Origin: Wenzhouxiangella sp. | Lineage (GTDB): Bacteria; Pseudomonadota; Gammaproteobacteria; Xanthomonadales; Wenzhouxiangellaceae | Reading direction: 5' to 3' | Assembly (NCBI GenBank): GCA_007121485.1 | Contig: SKKM01000114.1 | Span: 1-15,734, forward strand | Length of the DNA: 15,734 nt | Shown: positions 6,700 to 13,737 of the stretch, in pieces | Position numbering within the stretch: position 1 is the stretch's first letter | How the letters are laid out: every line of letters begins with the position of its first letter | Position numbers and translations under genes: made by a program | Notes under the pieces: model-generated | What the model was told of the DNA's origin: nothing | Seen by the model: only the letters and a program-made list of their open reading frames with translations | Database searches by the model: none

Positions 6700-6780
6700 A
6701 CCGCAGATCAACGCAGATCAACGCAGATATGCGTCCTGCGATCTTTTCATCCGCGTTCATCCGCGTTCATCTGCGGTTTC
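6700..6780. repeat. intergenic decamer-based inverted repeat, copy 1
   Basis: Just after the purD stop come three head-to-tail copies of a 10-base unit close to CGCAGATCAA (6702-6728). A 19-base loop follows, then the same unit inverted three times, TTCATCYGCG-like, at 6748-6780. The two arms can form an imperfect stem of about 28-30 bp. A second copy of the family lies after uvrD. Arrays with this CGCRGATNAA phasing are, to my knowledge, found between genes in many Proteobacteria; no function is established. Confidence 0.8.
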
Positions 6781-6799
6781 AAAGCGATTTTCCTGAGCG

Positions 6800-8959
6800 A
6801 TGGACGTCTCCCACCTCCTTGACGACCTCAACGACGCCCAGCGCCAGGCGGTGACCGCCGAGGACGGGCATCTGCTGGTGCTGGCCGGGGCCGGTTCGGG
6901 CAAGACGCGGGTGCTGGTGCACCGCATCGCCTGGCTGATCCAGGTCCACCACGTCTCGCCGATGAGCCTGCTGGCGGTGACGTTTACCAACAAGGCCGCC
7001 GGCGAGATGCGCGGGCGGGTGGGGCGGCTGCTGAACCTGAGGCCCGACGGGCTGTGGATCGGCACCTTTCACGGCATCTGTCACCGCCTGCTGCGCATGC
7101 ATGCCGCCGAAGTGGGCTTGCCCGACACCTTCCAGATTCTCGACTCCGAGGACCAGTACCGCCTGGTCCGCCGCGTGATCCGCGACATGGAACTCGACGA
7201 GGGCGAGCATCCGCCGCGCCAGGTGCAGGGCTTCATCAATTCGCACAAGGAAGAAGGCCGCAGGCCGAAGCAGATCGAGCATTTCGACCGCAGCTTTCAG
7301 GCCCGCCAGGTCGAGATCTACCAGCGCTACCAGGACTACTGCGAGCGCTCCGGCCTGGTCGACTTCGCCGAACTGCTGCTGCGCACGGTCGAACTGCTGC
7401 GCGACCGTCCGGATCGACGCGCCCACTACCAGGACCGCTTCGGCCACATCTTGATCGACGAGTTCCAGGACACCAACACCCTGCAGTACGCGCTGGTGCG
7501 CCTGCTGGCCGGTGAGAAAAACCGCCTGTTCGTGGTCGGCGACGACGACCAGTCGATCTACGGCTGGCGCGGGGCGCGGGTCGAGAACGTCGCCCACTTC
7601 AACCGCGATTTCCAGCCCGAGATCATCCGCCTGGAGCAGAACTACCGCTCCACGCGCACCATCCTCGAGGCGGCCAACCGGGTCATCGACCACAACGACG
7701 ACCGCATGGGCAAGAACCTGTGGACCGAGGGCGAGCAGGGCGAGCCGATCCGCCTGTTTGGCGCCTACAACGCAGAGGAAGAAGCCGAGTTCGTCATCGC
7801 CCGTATCCAGGACTGGATCAACCAGGGCGGGCGGCCCTCGGATGCTGCTGTGCTGTACCGCTCCAACGCCCAGTCGCGCCTGTTCGAGCAGGTGCTGCTG
7901 CGCGAGGACATCCCCTACCGCGTCTACGGGGGCTTACGCTTTTTCGAGCGCGCCGAGATCAAGGACGCCATGGCCTACCTGCGCCTGATCCACAACCCGC
8001 ACGACGACACGGCCTTCGAGCGCGTGATCAACGTGCCGGCGCGCGGCATCGGCGAGCAGACCGTGGCGCGCATCCGCGAACACGCGCGCGCTCACGGGCA
8101 GTCGCTGGGCCAGGCCACCACCGAACTGATCGCCCAGGGCGGGCTGCCGCCGCGCGCCGCACGCTCGGCCGCGGTCTTCCTGCAGCTGATCGAGCAGCTG
8201 GTCAAGGCGACCGAGTCGGCCAGCCTGGCCGAAACCGTCAGCGCCGTGGTGCGCCAGTCGGAGCTGGTCGCCTGGTACCAGGGCCGCGAACCGGCCGACC
8301 GCGCCGAGGCGCGCGAGGAGAACCTGGCCGAACTGGTGCGCGCCGCCGACAGCTTTCACCAGCCATTCGAGGACGAGCAGGCCGGCTTGAGCGTCATGGC
8401 CTCGTTCCTGTCGCAGGCCGCACTGGAGGCCGGCGAGCACCAGGCCGAGCGCTGGGAAGACTGCGTGCAGCTGATGACCCTGCACTCGGCAAAGGGCCTG
8501 GAGTTTCCGCTGGTGTTCCTGGCCGGCATGGAGGAAGGCCTGTTTCCGCACCAGAAATCGATCGAGGAGCCCGGCCGCCTGGCCGAAGAACGCCGCCTGT
8601 GCTACGTGGGCATGACCCGGGCCATGCAGCGGCTCTACGTCACCCACGCCGAGTCGCGCCAGACCTATGGCCAGACCAATTTCTCCCGGCCCTCGCGCTT
8701 CATCGCCGAAATTCCCGACAGCCTGGTCGAATCCATCCGTCCCGGCTTCCGCGCCAGCCCCGCGACCGCCGGCGGCGGACCCAGGCCTGAATCCGGCGGG
8801 CTTCGTCTGGGCGCGCCGGTCCGTCACGCCAAGTTCGGCTTCGGCACGGTGGTCAGCCTGGAAGGCCAGGGACCCAATGCGCGCATCCAGGTCAATTTCG
8901 AAAGCGCCGGCAGCAAGTGGCTGGTGCTGGCTTATGCCAATCTCGAACTGGTGGCGTAA
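6800..8959 (+). CDS. uvrD: DNA helicase II
   Basis: UvrD is the 3'-5' SF1 helicase of nucleotide-excision and mismatch repair; it releases the incised strand and strips RecA. The 719-residue product matches the E. coli protein (720) end to end. The opening is MDVSHLLDDLNDAQRQAV, Walker A GAGSGKT at 30-36, motif Ia AVTFTNKAAGEM, motif II DEFQD at 220-224, and motif III VVGDDDQSIYGWRGA. Motif IV lies in LEQNYRSTRTI, motif V is VQLMTLHSAKGLEFPLVF, and motif VI is CYVGMTRAMQRL. The C-terminal Tudor-like tail RHAKFGFGTVVSLEG...KWLVLAYANLELV, which binds RNA polymerase and UvrB in E. coli, is intact. The ATG at 6800 matches the family start although no well-spaced Shine-Dalgarno is seen. No E. coli-type LexA box is apparent upstream. 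It stands alone between two decamer repeats. Confidence 0.97.
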   Translation: MDVSHLLDDLNDAQRQAVTAEDGHLLVLAGAGSGKTRVLVHRIAWLIQVHHVSPMSLLAVTFTNKAAGEMRGRVGRLLNLRPDGLWIGTFHGICHRLLRMHAAEVGLPDTFQILDSEDQYRLVRRVIRDMELDEGEHPPRQVQGFINSHKEEGRRPKQIEHFDRSFQARQVEIYQRYQDYCERSGLVDFAELLLRTVELLRDRPDRRAHYQDRFGHILIDEFQDTNTLQYALVRLLAGEKNRLFVVGDDDQSIYGWRGARVENVAHFNRDFQPEIIRLEQNYRSTRTILEAANRVIDHNDDRMGKNLWTEGEQGEPIRLFGAYNAEEEAEFVIARIQDWINQGGRPSDAAVLYRSNAQSRLFEQVLLREDIPYRVYGGLRFFERAEIKDAMAYLRLIHNPHDDTAFERVINVPARGIGEQTVARIREHARAHGQSLGQATTELIAQGGLPPRAARSAAVFLQLIEQLVKATESASLAETVSAVVRQSELVAWYQGREPADRAEAREENLAELVRAADSFHQPFEDEQAGLSVMASFLSQAALEAGEHQAERWEDCVQLMTLHSAKGLEFPLVFLAGMEEGLFPHQKSIEEPGRLAEERRLCYVGMTRAMQRLYVTHAESRQTYGQTNFSRPSRFIAEIPDSLVESIRPGFRASPATAGGGPRPESGGLRLGAPVRHAKFGFGTVVSLEGQGPNARIQVNFESAGSKWLVLAYANLELVA

Positions 8960-8976
8960 GGCTGAAAAAAACAAGT

Positions 8977-9056
8977 AACCGCGGATGAACGCAGATCAAC
9001 GCGGATGTATAACAAAGCGGAAATTTTTACCTGCGTGCATGTGCGTTCATCTGCGG
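8977..9056. repeat. intergenic decamer-based inverted repeat, copy 2
   Basis: The left arm at 8977-9008 holds three phased units (CGCGGATGAA, CGCAGATCAA, CGCGGATGTA). After a loop of about 20 bases, the right arm at 9029-9056 carries the inverted units, ending GTTCATCTGCGG. The outer units match copy 1 well; the inner right-arm units are more diverged (GTGCATGTGC). It lies between the uvrD stop and the pyrF Shine-Dalgarno, so uvrD is bracketed by two members of this family. Confidence 0.78.
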
Positions 9057-9082
9057 CAAGGGCCTTTACAAGGAGCTGAATC

Positions 9083-9811
9083 ATGACCCGCACCCACTGG
9101 CACAAGAACATCCCGGACCGCGAGCGCCTGATCTTCGCCCTCGACGTGCCCGATGTCGAACAGGCCTTGCAGCTGGTGGACCGGCTGGACGACGCGGTGG
9201 TGTTTTACAAGATCGGGCTGGAGCTGTTCATGAGCGGCGCCTACTTCGAGCTCGCCGCCGAGCTGAAAGGCCGCGGCAAGCGCGTGTTCGCCGATCTCAA
9301 GCTGTTCGACATTCCGGCCACGGTCGGCCGCGCAGTGGCGCAACTGGCCCGGCACGAGGTCGACTTCCTGACCGTTCACGGCAACGACGCCATGCTCGAG
9401 GCCGCTGTAGCGGCCGGCGGCAAGACCGGCATCCTGGCCGTCACCGCGCTCACCAGCCTTGACCGCGGCGATCTCGACGACCTGGGCTTTGCCTGCGACG
9501 TCGAGGCGCTGGTGCTGTCGCGCGCGCGCCGGGCGCTGGCGCTGGGCTGCGCCGGGGTGGTGTCATCCGGTCTGGAAGCGCAGGCCCTGCGCGCGGATGT
9601 GGATCATGCGCTGGTCGTGGTCTGTCCCGGCATTCGCCCGGTCGACAATCGCGAACAGGACGGTAGCGACCAGAAGCGCACCTTGTCGGCCGCGCAGGCG
9701 CTCGCCGGCGGTGCCGATTATCTCGTGGTGGGACGGCCGATCCGCGACGCCGAAGACCCGCGTGCCGCGGCGCTGTCGATCCAGGAAGACATAAACAGTT
9801 TTTTCAAGTAG
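9083..9811 (+). CDS. pyrF: orotidine 5'-phosphate decarboxylase
   Basis: PyrF decarboxylates OMP to UMP, the final step of de novo pyrimidine synthesis, and acts directly on the product of PyrE. The 242-residue TIM-barrel protein has the substrate-contacting FALDVP (18-23) and YKIG with Lys43. The catalytic block is DLKLFDIPATV with Asp71, Lys73 and Asp76, the Asp-Lys-Asp charge network of the family. TVHGND, VTALTS, CPGIRP and the phosphate-gripping end GADYLVVGRPI follow. The start at 9083 is fixed by an AAGGAG Shine-Dalgarno at 9070-9075. It appears monocistronic: a decamer repeat precedes it and a separate promoter for a small RNA follows. Although it catalyses the step after PyrE, it is over 7 kb from pyrE. 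Confidence 0.97.
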   Translation: MTRTHWHKNIPDRERLIFALDVPDVEQALQLVDRLDDAVVFYKIGLELFMSGAYFELAAELKGRGKRVFADLKLFDIPATVGRAVAQLARHEVDFLTVHGNDAMLEAAVAAGGKTGILAVTALTSLDRGDLDDLGFACDVEALVLSRARRALALGCAGVVSSGLEAQALRADVDHALVVVCPGIRPVDNREQDGSDQKRTLSAAQALAGGADYLVVGRPIRDAEDPRAAALSIQEDINSFFK

Positions 9812-9834
9812 TTATATCGATCTCATAAAAGCAC

Positions 9835-9863
9835 TTGCCAAGAACCTGACTTTACCCTATGAT
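9835..9863 (+). promoter_or_regulatory. strong sigma-70 promoter ahead of the small RNA
   Basis: TTGCCA (9835-9840), exactly 17 bases of spacer, then TATGAT (9858-9863). The 30 or so bases upstream are AT-rich like an UP element (TAGTTATATCGATCTCATAAAA). The bases after the -10 are GC-rich (CGCGC), the discriminator type seen at stringently controlled stable-RNA promoters. It is the best-matching promoter in the window. Confidence 0.7.
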
Positions 9864-9869
9864 CGCGCT

Positions 9870-10000
9870 TGAGGATTACATCGCACTGTAACTCTCGCTC
9901 GACAATCAACAACAGTGCGCCCAGTAACAGGGCGCGAAAGCCAAATTCCGGGGACTCCGGGTCAAGGCGCTCCGCAAGATGCATGGAGCGCCTTTTTTTT
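9870..10000 (+). ncRNA. candidate small non-coding RNA, about 130 nt
   Basis: A strong promoter at 9835-9863 and a strong intrinsic terminator at 9965-10000 enclose about 130 bases with no credible gene. The predicted RNA begins near TTGAGGATTAC. It can form a stem CGCACTGT/ACAGTGCG (9882-9889 with 9912-9919), a stem GCGCCC/GGGCGC (9917-9922 with 9930-9935) with loop AGTAACA, a short CCGG/CCGG hairpin (9948-9960), and the terminator stem. The first two stems compete for GCG at 9917-9919. I do not recognise 6S, SRP, tmRNA, RNase P or a known riboswitch in it. It sits between pyrF and plsB in the same direction. plsB appears to have its own promoter beyond the terminator, so a stand-alone RNA is favoured over a plsB attenuator, but both remain possible. 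Confidence 0.55.
9965..10000 (+). terminator. intrinsic terminator of the small RNA
   Basis: AGGCGCTCC (9965-9973) pairs perfectly with GGAGCGCCT (9985-9993) around an 11-base loop, and eight consecutive T (9993-10000) follow immediately. It is the only textbook rho-independent terminator in the window. Confidence 0.9.
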
Positions 10001-10036
10001 CGTCCCGGAGCCGGGGCCTGAGCCGGCGCAGGCGGG

Positions 10037-10045
10037 TGTTACACT
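10037..10045 (+). promoter_or_regulatory. candidate extended -10 promoter for plsB
   Basis: TGT TACACT lies downstream of the small-RNA terminator and 28 bases before the plsB ATG. It predicts a leader of about 22 bases. The -35 position (CCTGAG) is a poor match, as is common with extended -10 promoters. Confidence 0.45.
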
Positions 10046-10073
10046 TTCGGCTCTTTGTTCGCAGCATCGGGCC

Positions 10074-12584
10074 ATGCCCCAACGCAGCCGCTACCGCCGT
10101 TTCCTGTTGATCATCCAGGCAATCTGGTTCAGCCTGCTGCGGCGCCTGCTGCATCTCTGGGTCAGGGCGCGGGTCGTGCCAGAAGACCTCGGCGAGCTTG
10201 AACTCGATCCGGACCTGCCGACGTTTTACGTTCTCGACAACAGCGCCTTGTCCTCGGTCCTGATCACCGACCATCTGTGTCGCACCCAGGGCTGGCATCG
10301 CCTGCATCGCGGCTTCAAGGCGGGAGACATCCATCTGCCGCGTTCCTACGGCGCCGATCGGCGCTACCGCGGACTGTTCGTCCGCACCCCGGAGCGCCAG
10401 CGCCATGACCCCATCATCCGCCAGCTCGTCGACCAGGCGTCGGCCCAGCGCGGGCTGAAAATCCAGGTGGTTCCGGTGACGGTCCTGATCGGACGCGCGC
10501 CCGACAACGAAGCCGGCTTCCTGAAGATCCTGTTTTCGGAAAACTGGGAGCTGGGCGGACGCGTCCGGCGCCTGTTCGCGACCCTGATCAACGGGCGCGC
10601 CACGATGGTCCAGTTCGGCCAGCCTATCCGGCTGGATGACGTGCTTGAAGGGACGACGGACGCCGGCACGGCCCTGGCCCGGCTCAGCCGAATCCTGCGT
10701 GTCCACTTCAAGCGGGTCAAGACGGCTGCCATTGGCCCGGACCGATCACATCGGCGAACCCTGGTCGAAAAAGTCATCAAGAGCGAAGCGGTGCAGCTGG
10801 CGATCGACGCCAAGGCCAAGCGCGACGGCATCGACCACGAACGCGCCGAGCGCGTCGCCCGCCAATACGCACGCGAAATCGCCGCGGACTATTCCTACTC
10901 GGTGGTGCGCATCCTGGATCTGCTGCTGACCTGGTTCTGGAACCGGATCTACCGCGGCGTCAACGTCAAGCACTTCCGCGCCTTCCGTGAAGCCTCGCCC
11001 GGCTATGAAATCGTTTACGTGCCCTGCCATCGCAGCCATATCGATTATCTGCTGCTGAGCTACCTGCTTTACTACCGCGGCTTCGTGCCGCCGCATATCG
11101 CCGCCGGCGTCAATCTGAACATGCCGCTGATCGGTCCCCTGCTGCGCCGCGGCGGCGCCTTTTTCCTGCGCCGTTCGTTCCGCGCCCAGCCCTTGTACGC
11201 CGCCGTGTTCAACCAGTACGTGTCGCTGATCCTGAGCCGCGGCGTGGCGCTGGAGTACTTCATCGAGGGGACACGCTCGCGCACCGGCAGGCTGCTGCCG
11301 CCGCGGGCCGGCATGCTGTCGATCACGGTGCGCGCCTTCCTGCGCTATCGCAACCGGCCGGTACTGTTCCAACCGGTCTACATCGGCTACGAGCGGCTGG
11401 CCGAAGGCAACTCCTATATCTCGGAGTTGTCCGGCCAGCAGAAAAAGGCCGAGTCCCTGTCCGATCTGCGCAACGTCATCAACATCCTGCGCAAGAACTA
11501 CGGCGAAGTCACGGTGAGCTTCGCCGAACCGGTAATGCTGAACGAGCATCTGGAGGCGCACGCGCCGGATTGGGAACAGCAGGACTATGCCATGGACAGC
11601 AAGCCCGAATGGCTGCCTCGACTGGTGGATGATCTGGCCGAACGCATCCTGGTCAACATCAACCGCTCCGCCCATCTCAACCCGGTCAACCTGCTCGCCA
11701 TCGCCCTGCTGGCCAGCCGCAAGCATGCCCTGGACGAGGAGGATCTGGAACAGCTGCTGGGCCTGCTGCAGGGCATCGTCAAGCAAAGCGGCTACGGCGA
11801 ACGCATCACCATAACCGATCTCGAGCCCGGACAGATCATCGAGTACGGACTAGAGATGGGGCTGATCGAAAGGCATGTGCACCGGCTGGGGAACATCATC
11901 CGCACCGACGCCACCTCGGCCGTCCTGCTGACCTACTTCCGCAACAACGTTGCCCACCTGCTGGCCATGCCGGCCTGGATTGCCTGCTGCTTCCTCAACG
12001 TCCAGCGCATCCGACGCTCCCGCCTGCACCAGTTGACGGCCACCGTTTATCCGTTCCTGAAGCGCGAGCTGTTTCTGCCCTGGGATCCGGCCGACCTTGA
12101 GCCGGTCACCGATCACTGCGTCGATACGCTGATCAATCTGGGCCTGCTCAGGCAATACGGGGATCGGCTGCAGCGGGCGCCCGGGGGCAGCGACCAGACC
12201 TACTACCTGCGGCTGCTGGCCAACAGCATGGTCCAGACCTTTGAGCGCTACTTCATCACGGTCTCGATTCTGGCCAAGAACGGCTCCGGCCAACTGACCC
12301 GGCAACAGCTGGAACAACTCTGCATCCTCTCCGCCCAGCGGATTTCACTGCTGCACGAATTCGAGGCGCCCGAGTTCTACGACAAGACCCTGTTCAAGCT
12401 CTTCATCGAATCGCTCAACGAGACAGGCATCCTGAAGCGGGACGAGGAGGGGCGACTGGTCTTCGACCAGCGACTGGAGCAGTTCGCCCGCGACGCACGA
12501 CTGATCCTCGACAAGGAGGTCCGCCACGCCATCATCCAGGTCACCCCCGAGGTCCTGGAACTGGAAAACCGGGCCGCCGCCTGA
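10074..12584 (+). CDS. plsB: glycerol-3-phosphate 1-O-acyltransferase
   Basis: PlsB acylates position 1 of glycerol-3-phosphate using acyl-ACP or acyl-CoA, the committed first step of phospholipid synthesis at the inner membrane. From the ATG at 10074 the protein is 836 residues (E. coli 807). Acyltransferase motif I is HRSHID at 319-324, with the catalytic His319 and Asp324. Motif II is GGAFFLRRSF, motif III is FIEGTRSRTGR starting at 396, and motif IV is in VLFQPVYIGYERL. Upstream, an open frame reaches back to 9915, but those 53 codons run through the small-RNA terminator and read as low-complexity sequence. The family starts with a basic, aromatic segment like MPQRSRYRRFLLIIQAIW, so 10074 is preferred. 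The Shine-Dalgarno is weak. It has its own candidate promoter and ends convergent with the DUF465 gene. Confidence 0.95.
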   Translation: MPQRSRYRRFLLIIQAIWFSLLRRLLHLWVRARVVPEDLGELELDPDLPTFYVLDNSALSSVLITDHLCRTQGWHRLHRGFKAGDIHLPRSYGADRRYRGLFVRTPERQRHDPIIRQLVDQASAQRGLKIQVVPVTVLIGRAPDNEAGFLKILFSENWELGGRVRRLFATLINGRATMVQFGQPIRLDDVLEGTTDAGTALARLSRILRVHFKRVKTAAIGPDRSHRRTLVEKVIKSEAVQLAIDAKAKRDGIDHERAERVARQYAREIAADYSYSVVRILDLLLTWFWNRIYRGVNVKHFRAFREASPGYEIVYVPCHRSHIDYLLLSYLLYYRGFVPPHIAAGVNLNMPLIGPLLRRGGAFFLRRSFRAQPLYAAVFNQYVSLILSRGVALEYFIEGTRSRTGRLLPPRAGMLSITVRAFLRYRNRPVLFQPVYIGYERLAEGNSYISELSGQQKKAESLSDLRNVINILRKNYGEVTVSFAEPVMLNEHLEAHAPDWEQQDYAMDSKPEWLPRLVDDLAERILVNINRSAHLNPVNLLAIALLASRKHALDEEDLEQLLGLLQGIVKQSGYGERITITDLEPGQIIEYGLEMGLIERHVHRLGNIIRTDATSAVLLTYFRNNVAHLLAMPAWIACCFLNVQRIRRSRLHQLTATVYPFLKRELFLPWDPADLEPVTDHCVDTLINLGLLRQYGDRLQRAPGGSDQTYYLRLLANSMVQTFERYFITVSILAKNGSGQLTRQQLEQLCILSAQRISLLHEFEAPEFYDKTLFKLFIESLNETGILKRDEEGRLVFDQRLEQFARDARLILDKEVRHAIIQVTPEVLELENRAAA

Positions 12585-12601
12585 ACCCCGGGGTTCAGGC
12601 G
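12578..12601. terminator. perfect 24-bp palindrome between convergent genes (possible bidirectional terminator)
   Basis: Both 12-base halves, starting CGCCTGAACCCC and ending GGGGTTCAGGCG, are exact reverse complements around 12589/12590. The plsB TGA (12582-12584) and the reverse-strand TGA of the DUF465 gene (12595-12597) occupy mirror positions inside it. Neither side has a T-tract, so it could act as an RNA-stabilising or bidirectional stop hairpin rather than a classical terminator. Confidence 0.5.
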
Positions 12602-12798
12602 TCCAGATCCGGAATCAGCTTGCTTTCCCAGTAAGTGATCTGATCGCGCAGTCTCAGCTTGCGCTTCTTCATGCGCCGCAGCTGCAGCTGGTCGGTGGAC
12701 GGCGATTCGGCAAGATGCCGGATGGCATCGTCGAGGTCACGATGCTCCTGTCGCAAGGCCATCAAACGGGACTGGATCGACGGTTGCTCCGCGGACAT
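12595..12798 (-). CDS. YdcH/DUF465 family small protein
   Basis: A 67-residue, highly charged helical protein: SRLMALRQEHRDLDDAIRHL, a short turn at ESPSTD, then LQLRRMKKRKLRLRDQITYWES. Two antiparallel helices with a basic RxKKxKLxLxD block in the second helix are the DUF465/YdcH signature. Members are small cytoplasmic proteins of unknown function, widespread in Proteobacteria. The start is secure: a perfect AGGAGG (12807-12812, reverse strand) lies 8 bases from the ATG. It is convergent with plsB, sharing a stop-codon palindrome, and divergent from the VNG-repeat lipoprotein gene across a 167-bp spacer. No clear promoter was picked out, though a TAAACT at about 12846-12855 on the reverse strand is a possible -10. 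Confidence 0.88.
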   Translation of the reverse strand: MSAEQPSIQSRLMALRQEHRDLDDAIRHLAESPSTDQLQLRRMKKRKLRLRDQITYWESKLIPDLDA

Positions 12799-12965
12799 CG
12801 ATTTCCCCTCCTGATGGTTGATGGATCGAGCCTTGCCGTGCCCTGAGTTTAGTCCAGTTCAGGCGATGGCGCATCCGCTCGCTGCCGACAAGCCTGGCCT
12901 TGCCGTACTTGCCCGGGCGACTGAAATGGATGGACAATGAAGGCCGGCACTACAGGAGCCCGGCC

Positions 12966-13712
12966 ATGCGTCAACCCATGATATTCATGCTGGCGGCAAG
13001 CCTGCTGCTGGCGGCCTGCTCTTCGGTCAACCAGGACATTCAGGTCCCCGACGGCGAGCTCGTCGATGGCAGCCTGGCCAGCGTCAACGGCCGCATCGAG
13101 GTCGGCACCGACAGCCGGGTCAGCGGTGGCCTGGCCAACGTCAATGGCCGCATCACCACGGGCCCGGGTAGCCAGGTTGGTGACATCCGCAACGTCAACG
13201 GCCGTATCAGCATCGGCCGCACAGCACAAACCGGATCGATCGAGACCGTCAACGGCGCGCTGAGCATCGGTGAATCTTCCACGATCAACGGCGCGGTCAG
13301 CAGCGTTAACGGAAGTATCAGCACCGGACCCCAGTCGCTGGTCCTGGGCCCAGTGAGCAGCGTCAACGGCCCGATTCAACTGGCCGACGGGACACGCGTA
13401 GACGGGCTGGTTTCGTCGACCAACGGACTGATCCGCCTGCACCAAAGTCAGGCCGGGGGAATCGAGACATCCCGGGGCTCGATCGAGCTGCTGGACGGCA
13501 GCGAGATCGCCGGCGGACTGCGGGTCAAGCCGGCAAGCCCGGGCGATCGCGGCCGGCCGCGCATCGTGATCGGGGCCGGCACCCGCGTCGAGGGCCCACT
13601 GGAATTCGAGCGTGAGGTCCTGCTCTACGTCCACGAGACGGCCAGCATCGGGCCGGTCAGCGGTGCCGAGGTTCTGTTCTTCAGCGAGGACATCCCGCGC
13701 AGCGCCGACTGA
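12966..13712 (+). CDS. lipoprotein built of VNG repeats (beta-helix-like)
   Basis: From the ATG at 12966 this is a 248-residue lipoprotein. The signal MRQPMIFMLAASLLLAAC has lipobox LAAC with Cys18, followed by Ser-Ser, which under the E. coli rule predicts the outer membrane. Residues 36-183 are eight degenerate repeats of 18-19 residues of the form xVNGxIxxGxxxxVxG (SVNGRIEVG, NVNGRITTG, NVNGRISIG, TVNGALSIG, SVNGSISTG, SVNGPIQLA, STNGLIRLH, then a worn SRGSIELLD). A period of 18-19 with Gly and hydrophobic alternation suggests a right-handed beta-helix or bactofilin-like solenoid. The last 65 residues (RPRIVIGAGTRVEGPLEFERE...) look like further rungs and a cap. The start is fixed by GGAG at 12955-12958; an in-frame open reading frame back to 12900 would bury the signal peptide. 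The function is unknown. Confidence 0.85.
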   Translation: MRQPMIFMLAASLLLAACSSVNQDIQVPDGELVDGSLASVNGRIEVGTDSRVSGGLANVNGRITTGPGSQVGDIRNVNGRISIGRTAQTGSIETVNGALSIGESSTINGAVSSVNGSISTGPQSLVLGPVSSVNGPIQLADGTRVDGLVSSTNGLIRLHQSQAGGIETSRGSIELLDGSEIAGGLRVKPASPGDRGRPRIVIGAGTRVEGPLEFEREVLLYVHETASIGPVSGAEVLFFSEDIPRSAD

Positions 13713-13737
13713 ATGCCGGCGCCCGGGGTTGAGGGTG

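Noticed and set aside
6700..6780. CRISPR-like array
   Set aside because: The 10-base units are contiguous with no spacers and are arranged as an inverted repeat; no cas genes are nearby.
9859..9891. Ten-codon open frame MIALEDYIAL as a possible leader peptide
   Set aside because: Its ATG lies inside the -10 hexamer TATGAT, so it would not be in the RNA made from that promoter, and there is no Shine-Dalgarno.
9823..9984. 53-codon minus-strand open frame starting in the terminator loop
   Set aside because: It contains a short hydrophobic run (ALLLGALLLIV), but its codon third positions are unlike the GC-rich neighbours. It has no Shine-Dalgarno, and it lies opposite a well-defined promoter and terminator.
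9915..10073. 53-residue N-terminal extension of plsB
   Set aside because: It would run through the intrinsic terminator and promoter region and has no counterpart in PlsB proteins. The ATG at 10074 fits the family.
12900..12965. N-terminal extension of the VNG-repeat lipoprotein
   Set aside because: It would place 22 residues ahead of a textbook lipoprotein signal peptide. The ATG at 12966 has a properly spaced GGAG.
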